From: JAPKZH01 sp963715635
GTDB lineage: Bacteria; Acidobacteriota; Aminicenantia; Aminicenantales; UBA4085
DNA length: 64,000 bases
Assembly (NCBI GenBank): GCA_963715635.1
Contig: OY970261.1
Coordinates: 1,054,001-1,118,000, forward strand
Reading direction: 5' to 3'
The position numbers and the translations under genes are program-made. This document shows, one piece after another, positions 1 through 7,833 of the stretch (positions are counted from its first letter, which is position 1; each line of letters begins with the position of its first letter). Below the pieces are notes generated by a model, which was not told the origin of the DNA, made no database searches, and saw only the letters and a list, made by a program, of their open reading frames with translations.

Positions 1-76
1 ACGGTCAGGGCCCGGTGATCCTCGGAGCCTGTGCCGCCGCTTCAGTTTTAACGCAATGCAGGGACAAAATTCACGA

Positions 77-108
77 ATAAAACTCTCCGGCCTCTAAGCC
101 GGAAAGTT
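77..108 (-). terminator. Intrinsic terminator of the MFS transporter gene
   Basis: On the minus strand an 11-bp stem (with one G-U pair) is formed by 98-108 and 81-91 around a 6-nt loop, followed by TTAT. It lies 5 bases beyond the stop codon at 113. The U-tract is short, so termination may be partial. Confidence 0.6.
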
Positions 109-112
109 GGAT

Positions 113-1294
113 TTATTCTATTTTGGCTGGTCGGCCGACCTTCGCGATAAATAGAGAAATGACGAACAGAATCCCTGCCATAACAACGGCAATGGGAAGA
201 CTTCCTTGGACCGACCGTCCCACGCTCATATTGCCGATGAATTTAGGAACGAAGGTGCCGCCGAGCAGGCCGATGGCGAAAATGATTCCGAAAATGCTGC
301 CGTAGAGACTGGGATTGAATTTGGCAAAAGTGACGCCCACGATCGTTGGGAAAAGAGGCGCAAACGAAAGACCTGTGAGAACGACGGCGACAATGGCCAG
401 CGCCGGGCTTTTAGTAATAATCATGATGACAATGGCAATGACAGAAATGAAAGACATGAGAGCGAGGACCGTACCACCCTTGGCTGTAAGATTTTTCATG
501 GTTGAGGCTAGGAATCGACCGATCATCATTGCCACGCCAAAAAGGCTGAGGACCAGAACGGCGTTGCTAGCCGCATTGGCGCTTTGGCCTTTGCCAAAAA
601 GTTCGGTCATGAGGGGCTTGATCCAGGTCGCCATGGTAACCTCCAGGGACATGTAGCAGACCAGAGCTAATGCGGCAATTAAGACAGCGGCCTTGCCCAG
701 AAGCTTGATCGCCATTGAGAATTTGTATCCGGTAGCCACCTGTGGAAAGTTTGTGAAAAGCGCGAAGATAAGGAACACGAAAACGAGTGCTCCAATAATG
801 GAGACAGACGTGCTGTAGCTAAGACCGAGGGTATTAAGAAAGAAAAAAAACAGCAGGGGCGTGAGAACATAACCAAGCCCAAAAAAGGCATTGCCAAAGT
901 TGCTGGCACGGGCGGGGTCCTTGCCCTTAAAAAGCACCACGGGGATGAGCGTATTGCCCACGGTGTTCAAGCTCATGGCGCCAATACCCAATAATATACA
1001 GGCCAGCATGGCCAAAGAAAAAGTGCGGGCAAAGGCCAACAGCAGCAGGCTGCCGCTTGTCACCAAAAAGCCGATGATCGCCACGGATTTGTAGCCGAAT
1101 TTATCGACGGACGGCCCGATGATAAACTGGACGATGCAACTCGTTAGGAACAAGGCCATGACCAACGATCCCAATCGACCCTCATCGATCTGAAGTGATT
1201 TCATGAGCTCGATCGAAATTGAGCCGAGGATGATAAAACAAATCGCGATAGAAAATACGGACATGAGGGCCACAACGGCTGTCATTTTCTTCAT
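113..1294 (-). CDS. MFS transporter, 12-TM
   Basis: Major facilitator superfamily permease of 393 residues, the usual MFS length, with about twelve hydrophobic segments. The first is directly after the start MKKMTAVVALMS. A loop with PSVDKFGYKS sits where the MFS loop 2-3 motif (GxxxDRxGxR) is expected. It should act in the inner membrane as a secondary transporter; the substrate cannot be told. An upstream in-frame start at 1333 exists, but the ATG at 1294 is preceded by AAAGGGAG at good spacing. A sigma70-like promoter (1346-1375) and an intrinsic terminator (77-108) suggest a monocistronic unit. No neighbouring gene hints at substrate. Confidence 0.8.
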   Translation of the reverse strand: MKKMTAVVALMSVFSIAICFIILGSISIELMKSLQIDEGRLGSLVMALFLTSCIVQFIIGPSVDKFGYKSVAIIGFLVTSGSLLLLAFARTFSLAMLACILLGIGAMSLNTVGNTLIPVVLFKGKDPARASNFGNAFFGLGYVLTPLLFFFFLNTLGLSYSTSVSIIGALVFVFLIFALFTNFPQVATGYKFSMAIKLLGKAAVLIAALALVCYMSLEVTMATWIKPLMTELFGKGQSANAASNAVLVLSLFGVAMMIGRFLASTMKNLTAKGGTVLALMSFISVIAIVIMIITKSPALAIVAVVLTGLSFAPLFPTIVGVTFAKFNPSLYGSIFGIIFAIGLLGGTFVPKFIGNMSVGRSVQGSLPIAVVMAGILFVISLFIAKVGRPAKIE

Positions 1295-1345
1295 TGTTTT
1301 TTCTCCCTTTTTGGCCAGGATTGCATGACGCAAACTACCCTTGCA

Positions 1346-1375
1346 ACTTTATCCCACCTGGTTCTTTCCTGTCAA
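1346..1375 (-). promoter_or_regulatory. Sigma70-like promoter of the MFS gene
   Basis: Minus strand TTGACA (1370-1375), 18-nt spacer, TAAAGT (1346-1351). The predicted start of transcription near 1339 gives a leader of about 45 nt to the ATG at 1294. Pattern match only. Confidence 0.45.
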
Positions 1376-1458
1376 TAGCGAAAAAACAGGGACGATTTTA
1401 GTTTTTATTCCGGATCCCCCCGTCAATTAATAATGAGTCTCTTCTAAAATCTTTTTTT

Positions 1459-1633
1459 TTGACGAGCGGCGAATATGCCCCGTGGCTTGCCACGGGGAGC
1501 CGCTCGAGAGGGTTCCAAGGGGGAGTCGCCCCCTTGGTCGCAGGGCGGGATTTCATGCCCCGCCCGAGAAGGGGAGGCAGGGCGTCGGACCAAGTTCGGC
1601 GCCCGTCGGAAGGGGTCTTCCCCTCCGAGTTGG
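1459..1633 (+). repeat. Family 1 hairpin-array repeat, copy A
   Basis: About 175 bp, starting TTGACGAGCGGC and ending CTCCGAGTTGG. It folds into four successive hairpins: an outer stem 1463-1470/1499-1506 enclosing 1478-1485/1490-1497; 1515-1523/1529-1537 around AGTCG; a GGGCGGG/CCCGCCC stem near 1544-1566; and a final stem near 1607-1627. Other full copies are at 16838 and 28437, with 3' fragments at 3719 and 15719. It lies between the response-regulator 3' end and the MFS promoter. Short open frames across it read the same peptide in each copy, but this reflects DNA identity, not coding. Confidence 0.85.
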
Positions 1634-1651
1634 CTATGACAGCAGTTTGCG

Positions 1652-2758
1652 TTATTCATCAAAATCGGCATATTTCAAGGCGATCTCTCTGAACTCATCC
1701 TTGATCCGCAAGAAAACGTCCACAACGTCAGGGTCAAAAAGTATCCCTTTGGCCTGGGCGATGATTTCCTCGGCCTCGGAATGATGGAAGGCCGGCTTGT
1801 ATACACGCTTGGTGATCAGGGCGTCATAGACATCGGCGATGGCCATTAGCCTGCCGGGGATCGGTATGGATGCTCCGGAGATACCTTCCGGATATCCCGT
1901 CCCATCCCACTTTTCGTGATGAGCATAGGCGATGACACGGGCCAGGACAAAGAAAGAGGGGCTGGATCTCCCTTTGAACGCCTTTTCCACCTGGAGCAGC
2001 GAATCTCTTCCATAAGTGGTATGTTTTTTCATCACTTCGAATTCTTCGGCTGTCAACTTTCCGGGCTTGAGTAGGATGCCGTCCGGTATGCTGACTTTGC
2101 CGATATCATGGAGCGGGGTTGATTTGTACAAAAGATCGACCGTTTTCTCATCCAGGAATTTGGAAAACCTGTAGTGGGTCGCGAGCCGCTCGGCCAGGGT
2201 GCGGACATAGTGCTGAGTCCGCCTAAGATGGCCGTTTGTTTCATTGCCGCGCGTTTCCGTCAATGAGGCCAAGCTGAGAATGATTGCATCCTGGGTAATG
2301 GCCAGCTCTTCCGTCCGCTCTCTGACCTTCTTTTCCAGCATCACATTTTCATCTTCCAGGACTTCCTTGGCGTTTTTGAGTTCGAGATGCGTTTTCACTC
2401 TTGCCAACACAATCGGAGGGCTGACGGGTCTGATGATATAGTCAACCGCTCCCAGATTAAATCCAGTTGTTTCATCTTCCACACTGCTTTTGGCCGTCAT
2501 GAAAATAACGGGAATATTTTTTGTATTGTTATTGGCCTTGAGCCTCCGGATGACCTCATAGCCATCCATGCCGGGCATGACGATGTCCAGAAGAATTAAA
2601 TCCGGGCGGTCGTCCGAATCCGCAATCTTCAAGGCCCAGGAGCCATTGTTGGCGACCTCCAATCGATAATATGGCTTCAGGACTTCTTCCAAAATTCGCA
2701 CATTCACGGCGGAATCTTCGACGATCAGGATTTTATATTGTTTGTAATGTTCTTTCAT
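1652..2758 (-). CDS. Response regulator with HD-GYP domain (c-di-GMP phosphodiesterase)
   Basis: RpfG-type two-domain protein, 368 residues. Residues 1-125 are a receiver domain with acidic pair E14/D15 and phospho-acceptor D58 (LLDIV). The usual switch lysine is R110 (YIIRP). After a coiled linker (130-160) comes an HD-GYP domain with HDIGK (217-221), HHE (280-282), GTGYP (286-290) and the following RLMAIADVYDAL. All hallmark metal ligands and the GYP motif are present, so hydrolysis of cyclic di-GMP is expected. The cognate histidine kinase is not adjacent. AGAAGGA precedes the ATG at 2758. A second HD protein lies at 15771. Confidence 0.88.
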   Translation of the reverse strand: MKEHYKQYKILIVEDSAVNVRILEEVLKPYYRLEVANNGSWALKIADSDDRPDLILLDIVMPGMDGYEVIRRLKANNNTKNIPVIFMTAKSSVEDETTGFNLGAVDYIIRPVSPPIVLARVKTHLELKNAKEVLEDENVMLEKKVRERTEELAITQDAIILSLASLTETRGNETNGHLRRTQHYVRTLAERLATHYRFSKFLDEKTVDLLYKSTPLHDIGKVSIPDGILLKPGKLTAEEFEVMKKHTTYGRDSLLQVEKAFKGRSSPSFFVLARVIAYAHHEKWDGTGYPEGISGASIPIPGRLMAIADVYDALITKRVYKPAFHHSEAEEIIAQAKGILFDPDVVDVFLRIKDEFREIALKYADFDE

Positions 2759-2806
2759 TTTCCTTCTCTGGGGTTGGCGTTCAAGGATGATGGCCTTTTC
2801 GGGATT

Positions 2807-2817
2807 ATTATACCATT
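2807..2817 (-). promoter_or_regulatory. Extended -10 promoter of the HD-GYP regulator gene
   Basis: Minus strand TGGTATAAT: TATAAT at 2807-2812 with the TG of an extended -10 just upstream. No good -35 is visible. Predicted start near 2800, 42 nt before the ATG at 2758. Confidence 0.4.
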
Positions 2818-2958
2818 CGGAGCGCTAGATTCCTAGGCGAAGAATCTCCCAAGGACGCGGATTCAGTTGAAATCTTGTTTCATTTTGAATTAGCATTCTT
2901 AGGAATAGTCAGGCTCATTCTTGGCAATCGTCGCTGCCCACGGAGAGGAGGATCCACG

Positions 2959-3708
2959 GTGGACGTGAATTTTTTGGGCACAAATGGTTGGTATGATACT
3001 CAGACAGGGAACACGGTCTGCGTCCTGGTGCGTTCTGCCAAGTTCGACATCGTCCTCGATGCCGGCACGGGATTTTATAAATTAGACCAATATATTCGCG
3101 ATCAAAATGAAAAACCCGTTTATCTTTTTCTGAGCCACTTCCATTTGGACCATGTCATCGGCCTGCATACAATGGATAAATTCAAATTTTCTCTCGGTCT
3201 CACAATCAGCGGGCCCCTGGGAACCAGAAATGCTCTCAAGACTCTTATTAACGAGCCGTTCACGGCGCCTCTATCAAGAGTTCCTTATCGAGTCACTTTT
3301 CGCGAGCTTCCCTCTGAACGGAAGAAGATTCCTTTTAAAGTTGAGGCCAGGCCTCTCCAACATTCTTCGCTCACTTTGGGATATCGATTTGAAATCGACA
3401 AAAAATCGCTCAGCTACGTTCCCGATACCGGATACTGCGAAAATGCCGTGATCCTTTCCAAGGGAGTGGACCTCCTGATTGCCGAATGCGCCTTTAAGAG
3501 CGGCCAATCCAATGAAAGCTGGCCGCATTTAAACCCGGAGATGGCCGCTCAGATCGCGAAAGAAGCGAATGCCAAAAAATTGGCGCTGGTTCATTTTGAT
3601 GCCAGGCTGTATCAGACCCAGGCAGAAAGGAAAATCTCAGAGAGAGCAGCCAGAAGAGTATTCAAAAACACTTTTGCGACAAAGGACGGCATGCAGATCG
3701 AGGTATAA
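2959..3708 (+). CDS. Metallo-beta-lactamase-fold hydrolase
   Basis: Cytoplasmic MBL-fold protein of 249 residues. The metal-binding motif HFHLDH (SHFHLDHVIGLH) is intact, and later ligands fit: the aspartate in YVPDTGY, IAEC, and a C-terminal VHFDAR histidine. The overall order resembles RNase Z/cyclic-phosphodiesterase-like members, but no substrate can be assigned. A longer frame from ATG 2875 exists. I chose GTG 2959 because GGAGAGGAGG (2942-2951) lies 7 nt upstream and the MBL fold begins immediately (VDVNFLGTNG). It is followed by a family 1 repeat fragment and the promoter of the kinase gene. Confidence 0.8.
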   Translation: MDVNFLGTNGWYDTQTGNTVCVLVRSAKFDIVLDAGTGFYKLDQYIRDQNEKPVYLFLSHFHLDHVIGLHTMDKFKFSLGLTISGPLGTRNALKTLINEPFTAPLSRVPYRVTFRELPSERKKIPFKVEARPLQHSSLTLGYRFEIDKKSLSYVPDTGYCENAVILSKGVDLLIAECAFKSGQSNESWPHLNPEMAAQIAKEANAKKLALVHFDARLYQTQAERKISERAARRVFKNTFATKDGMQIEV

Positions 3709-3718
3709 ACTAAATTGA

Positions 3719-3746
3719 GGGGTCTTCCCTCTCTCTCCAAATTGAC
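3719..3746 (+). repeat. Family 1 repeat, 3' fragment
   Basis: GGGGTCTTCCC followed after a few bases by CTCCAAATTGAC, the same 3' end as full copy C at 28437. Only about 28 bp remain. The terminal TTGACT supplies the -35 box of the promoter at 3742-3770. Confidence 0.5.
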
Positions 3747-3770
3747 TCTCTCATTTATAAGTGCTAATCT
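3742..3770 (+). promoter_or_regulatory. Sigma70-like promoter of kinase gene 1
   Basis: TTGACT (3742-3747), 17-nt spacer, TAATCT (3765-3770). Predicted start near 3777, giving a leader of about 17 nt to the ATG at 3794. The -35 hexamer overlaps the 3' end of a family 1 repeat fragment. Confidence 0.5.
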
Positions 3771-3793
3771 TTCTCCAGGAGCCATAAAGGGTC

Positions 3794-6160
3794 ATGAAAT
3801 GTCCCAAATGTCAGGCTGAAAATACTTCAGATTCCCAATTCTGCAAAAAGTGTGCAACGCCCCTGCCGGGTTCAGAGAAAATCCTTGTCTCATATACCGA
3901 AACCTTTCAGACCCCTATTCAAGACCTAACGAGAGGAACGATCTTTGCCGGACGGTATGAAATTATTGAAGAGCTTGGCAAAGGCGGCATGGGCAAGGTT
4001 TATAGGGTCGAAGATAATAAAATAAAAGAGGAAATTGCCTTAAAGCTCATTAAGCCGGAAATCTCCGCCGATAAGCAGACGATCGACCGATTTAGAAATG
4101 AATTAAAGATGACCCGGATGATTTCGCATCGGAATGTCTGTAGCATGTTTGATCTCGGTGAAGAGAAAGGGATGTCCTTCATCACGATGGAGTATGTTCC
4201 CGGGGAAGACCTAAAGAGCATGATTAGGATGAGCGGGCAATTGAGCACGGGGACAGCGATTAAAATAGCCAAACAAATCTGTGACGGGCTGTCTGAAGCC
4301 CATAGGCTGGGGATTGTCCACCGCGATTTGAAACCAAGCAATGTCATGATCGATAAAGAAGGCAATGCGCGGATCATGGATTTTGGAATCGCTCGCTCAA
4401 TAAGGGCGAAGAGCATCACAGGCGAGGGCATAATGATTGGGACACCCGAATATATGAGCCCTGAACAGGTGGAGGGGGAGGAGGTTGACCAACGTTCTGA
4501 CATTTATTCGCTGGGCGTGATCCTTTATGAGATGGCGACAGGCAGAGTTCCTTTTGGCGGAGATACGCCCTTAAGTATTGCCGTGAAGCACAAGACAGCG
4601 GTGCCTTTAGATCCAAGGAGGCTCAATCATCAAATTCCAGAAGATTTTAGCAGGGTGATCCTGAGATGCATGGAAAAGTCCAGAGAAAAGAGGTGCCAAA
4701 GCGCGCAGGAACTTCTATCTGAACTCAATAAGCTGGAAGAAGAAAAGCAGGAACAAAAAAAGTCAGCAGAAATTCCATGGGAACGGTCCATAGCCGTCTT
4801 ACCTTTTGCGGATTTAAGCGCTGAAAGAGATCAGGAATATTTTTGCGACGGTATCGCTGAAGAACTCATTAATGCCTTGACCAAAATTGAAAGGCTTAAG
4901 GTCGCATCTGGATCCTCGGCATTTCAATTCAAGGGGAAGGGCCACGATATTCAGGAAATTGGCAAACGATTGAAGGTTGAGACAGTTCTTGAAGGCAGTG
5001 TTCGCAAAGCAGGAAATAGGCTGCGGATCACGGCTCAACTCGTCAATGTGGCCGACGGCTATCATGTCTGGTCGGAAAAATATGACTGTGAAATGAAGGA
5101 TATTTTTGCGATCCAGGACGAAATTTCCTTAACCATTGTTGATAAGCTCAAAGTAAAACTCTTGAGGGAAGACAAAGAGAAGCTCGTCAAGCGCTCGACC
5201 GAGGACGTTGAGGCCTATAATCTTTATTTGAAAGGCCGCTATTTCTGGGGCAAACGGACCAAAGAAGGCTTTCGAAAAGCCATGGAATTCTTCGAACAAT
5301 CGATTGTGGAAGACCCTAACTTCACTTTGGCCTATTCCGGTCTTGCCGATTCTTACAATTTGCTTGGGTTTTACAATTTTGCCCCACCTAAAGAGGCATT
5401 CCCAAAAGCCAAAGAAGCTGCGCAAAAAGCGCTGAAAATAGACGATACAATCGCTGAAGCGTATGCTTCTTTGGCATTTGTTCAGCTGTATTACGATTGG
5501 GACTGGAAGAATGCCTACGAAAATTTCAAGAAAGCCGTGAAGCTCAGCCCGGGCTATCCAACTGCCCATCATTGGTATGCGGAATATTTATTGGTCGTCG
5601 GGCGAATCGAGGAAGCCTTTGTTGAATCAAAGCGCGCCCTCGAATTAGACCCTTTCTCGCTTGTTATTAATGTATTATTGGGATGGGCATTCCATTATTC
5701 GTATCAGTATGATCAAGCCATCGAACAATACTTGAAGACGCTCGAGATGGACCCAAACTTTGCTCCCGCCCATTACTTCCTAGGATTGACGTATGTTCAA
5801 AAAGCGATGTTTGATGAGGCCATAGAAGAATTTAAAAAAGCCAAAGCTATTTTTGGGGATAGCACCCTGACGAACGCAGCTCTATGGCACGCCAAAGCCA
5901 GGCGGGGCAAGATAGATGAAGTCGAGAAGGTTCTCGATGAGATGGCGAAGATATCACGGCAAACGTATTTTCCCTTATATTATAAAGCAGCAATATATGC
6001 GGATGTCGGGAATAACGATCGAGCATTTCATTGGCTCGAAAAGTGCTTTGAAGAACGAGATATGTGGCTAGCTTTACTCAAGGTGGACCCAATCTGGAGC
6101 AACTTACAATCAGACCCTAGGTTCAATGAGCTATTAAAAAAAATGGGATTGATTAATTGA
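3794..6160 (+). CDS. Zinc-ribbon Ser/Thr protein kinase with TolB-like and TPR modules
   Basis: 788 residues. An N-terminal zinc ribbon (CPKC at 3-6, CKKC at 17-20) is followed by a PknB-type kinase domain (about 54-325) with GKGGMG (62-67), catalytic K84, HRDLK (176-180), DFG (196-198) and GTPEYMSPEQ. All catalytic residues are intact. Residues about 333-445 (SIAVLPFADLS through WSEKYD) match the TolB N-terminal-like domain often fused to bacterial kinases and adenylate cyclases. The rest is TPR repeats. No membrane segment is seen, so it is likely cytosolic. A paralogue with identical motif spacing is at 57121. Base composition is lower in GC than the next gene (about 45 % versus 60 % in sampled 60-nt lines). 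Confidence 0.88.
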   Translation: MKCPKCQAENTSDSQFCKKCATPLPGSEKILVSYTETFQTPIQDLTRGTIFAGRYEIIEELGKGGMGKVYRVEDNKIKEEIALKLIKPEISADKQTIDRFRNELKMTRMISHRNVCSMFDLGEEKGMSFITMEYVPGEDLKSMIRMSGQLSTGTAIKIAKQICDGLSEAHRLGIVHRDLKPSNVMIDKEGNARIMDFGIARSIRAKSITGEGIMIGTPEYMSPEQVEGEEVDQRSDIYSLGVILYEMATGRVPFGGDTPLSIAVKHKTAVPLDPRRLNHQIPEDFSRVILRCMEKSREKRCQSAQELLSELNKLEEEKQEQKKSAEIPWERSIAVLPFADLSAERDQEYFCDGIAEELINALTKIERLKVASGSSAFQFKGKGHDIQEIGKRLKVETVLEGSVRKAGNRLRITAQLVNVADGYHVWSEKYDCEMKDIFAIQDEISLTIVDKLKVKLLREDKEKLVKRSTEDVEAYNLYLKGRYFWGKRTKEGFRKAMEFFEQSIVEDPNFTLAYSGLADSYNLLGFYNFAPPKEAFPKAKEAAQKALKIDDTIAEAYASLAFVQLYYDWDWKNAYENFKKAVKLSPGYPTAHHWYAEYLLVVGRIEEAFVESKRALELDPFSLVINVLLGWAFHYSYQYDQAIEQYLKTLEMDPNFAPAHYFLGLTYVQKAMFDEAIEEFKKAKAIFGDSTLTNAALWHAKARRGKIDEVEKVLDEMAKISRQTYFPLYYKAAIYADVGNNDRAFHWLEKCFEERDMWLALLKVDPIWSNLQSDPRFNELLKKMGLIN

Positions 6161-6202
6161 TCTCAATGTTCCACGCTCTGAAAGGTTCTCTGGTTTGAAA
6201 TC

Positions 6203-7174
6203 ATGAAAAGTCGGGGCGATAATATTTTAGGCTCCGTTCTTGAGGCCATAGGCGGGACTCCTGTCGTCAGCCTTTCCCGCATCACTAAGAATGAGGCGGG
6301 CACGATCCTGGCCAAGCTGGAATACCTCAATCCCGGATTTTCCAAGAAGGACCGGCCGGCGCTTCAAGTTATCGAAGACGCAGAGGCAGAAGGCCTGCTC
6401 AGGCCCGGCCAGCCCGTTGTGGAATTGACGAGCGGCAACATGGGCACCGGATTGGCCATCGCCTGCTCCATCAAGGGCTACAGGTTCATCGCGGTCATGT
6501 CCAAGGGAAATTCCCCCGAGAGGGCCCGCATGATGTCGGCCCTTGGCGCAGAAGTCGTTTTGGTCGATCAACTGCTTGATTCCTTGCCCGGGCAGGTTTC
6601 CGGCGGAGACTTAGAACTTGTTGAGCAGGAGACTCAGCGGATTGCCAGAGAGAAAAAGGCTTTCCGCGCGGACCAGTTTAAACTATGGGGAAATTTCCGC
6701 TCGCACTATTTGCATACCGGACCGGAATTTCTTAAACAATCCGATCATAAGATCGATGCTTTTTGCGATTTTGTGGGCTCCGGAGGGTCTTTCGCCGGCT
6801 GCGCCGCTGCATTTAAAGAGCATAATCCTTCCATCCGATGCTATGTTGTTGAGCCGGAAGGGGCCGCCGCTCTGGCCGGAGAACAGGTCCTCTATCCGCA
6901 GCACCGGATTCAGGGCGGAGGATATTCGATGCCGTCCCTATTCTTCCTTAAACCCGAGCATATCGATGGCTATCTAAAGGTCACAGATGAAGAAGCCATT
7001 GCCGCGGCTAGGAAATTGGCCAGGGAAGAGGGCATCTTTGCCGGCTTTTCTTCCGGCGCCAACCTTGCCGCAGCCATGAAACTGCTCCGTGGCCCGTGTC
7101 AGGGAAAGACCGTCGCGATCCTCATCAATGATTCGGGGTTGAAATATCTAAGCACGGATTTATGGCCCTCATAA
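6203..7174 (+). CDS. PLP-dependent cysteine synthase family enzyme
   Basis: 323-residue fold-type II PLP enzyme of the cysteine synthase/cystathionine beta-synthase family. The Schiff-base region reads NPGFSKKDRPA, close to the NPxxSxKDR pattern of CysK. TSGNMGTGLA is the substrate-binding loop (TSGNTG in CysK) and GSGGSFAG is the phosphate-binding Gly-rich loop. It probably uses an O-activated serine and sulfide, or a related beta-replacement, but the M for T change in the loop and the absence of cysE or sulfate genes nearby make the exact substrate uncertain. Start ATG at 6203 follows a weak AAAGG. It is 42 bp after the kinase gene. Confidence 0.75.
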   Translation: MKSRGDNILGSVLEAIGGTPVVSLSRITKNEAGTILAKLEYLNPGFSKKDRPALQVIEDAEAEGLLRPGQPVVELTSGNMGTGLAIACSIKGYRFIAVMSKGNSPERARMMSALGAEVVLVDQLLDSLPGQVSGGDLELVEQETQRIAREKKAFRADQFKLWGNFRSHYLHTGPEFLKQSDHKIDAFCDFVGSGGSFAGCAAAFKEHNPSIRCYVVEPEGAAALAGEQVLYPQHRIQGGGYSMPSLFFLKPEHIDGYLKVTDEEAIAAARKLAREEGIFAGFSSGANLAAAMKLLRGPCQGKTVAILINDSGLKYLSTDLWPS

Positions 7175-7202
7175 TTCGTCGGAGTCAACCTTCACAACCC
7201 AG

Positions 7203-7225
7203 TTATTCACAGCTTTTGTGAATAA
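7203..7225. repeat. Palindrome with two inverted DnaA-box-like 9-mers
   Basis: TTATTCACA (7203-7211) and its exact complement TGTGAATAA (7217-7225) around a 5-nt loop. Each arm matches the DnaA-box consensus TTATNCACA. There is no U-tract after it, so it is a poor intrinsic terminator for the upstream gene. Confidence 0.5.
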
Positions 7226-7397
7226 GTCTGTTGAAAAGTCAACGATCCATATTCTTAATGAATTGATCTTCTTGCACTTCCGACAATATGCACAAATTTT
7301 GGGCCTTTGCTGCAACTCGAAATTTCTATTTTCAATCTCATGAGAATTTGATATGCTGGTTGGGCCTTTTAGGGATTTTTCCGCGAGGGCTAAGGCG

Positions 7398-7829
7398 ATG
7401 ATCAAAAAAAGAGTTGCCGTTTTCTTCAGCATTGTCTTGCTTTTGTCGGCAGGCGCCTCTCTGTCCTTGGCCCAAGTGATTCATGACCCTGACGAGCCGG
7501 CCCTCTTAACCGATATCGTCCTGGCCAAGGTCGATGGCGGCCTGGACGTAAAATTGCTCTGCACGTTCTTTTCGTTCCATAAAGCGTTCGACCTTCAGGC
7601 GCCAAACCGCATCGTCATTGATTTCCATGGGGTGGAGGACATTGCGGCCCCGCGCGCAATCGAAGTGAATCATTCCGGCGTTCTGAAGATCCGGGCCGGC
7701 ATGTATTTGGAAAGCGTGGCCCGGGTGGTTCTAGAGGTCCCCGATGATATGCCCCCCTATGAGATCACCCCTATCCGGGGCGGGCTGAAGCTTGCCATTC
7801 GGCCTCGGGCGTCCGTTCCTCACAAATAG
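7398..7829 (+). CDS. Secreted AMIN-domain protein
   Basis: 143 residues. A clear signal peptide (MIKKRVAVFFSIVLLLSAG, cleavage near LAQ) precedes one domain that looks like AMIN: alternating strands with APNRIVIDFHGV, GVLKIRAG and SVARVVLEVPDD. AMIN domains target amidases and secretin components to peptidoglycan or the cell envelope; here there is no catalytic domain attached, so a periplasmic binding role is inferred. I use ATG 7398 (AAGG upstream), which puts the signal peptide at the N-terminus, rather than the frame start at 7353. It stands alone and converges on the gene at 7834. Confidence 0.65.
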   Translation: MIKKRVAVFFSIVLLLSAGASLSLAQVIHDPDEPALLTDIVLAKVDGGLDVKLLCTFFSFHKAFDLQAPNRIVIDFHGVEDIAAPRAIEVNHSGVLKIRAGMYLESVARVVLEVPDDMPPYEITPIRGGLKLAIRPRASVPHK

Positions 7830-7833
7830 CTGA

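Noticed and set aside
1459..1692. Similar short peptides (with PWLATGSRSRGFQG) at 1459, 16706 and 28377
   Set aside because: They are translations of the family 1 hairpin repeat; similarity is at the DNA level, frames have no SD, and both strands are equally open.
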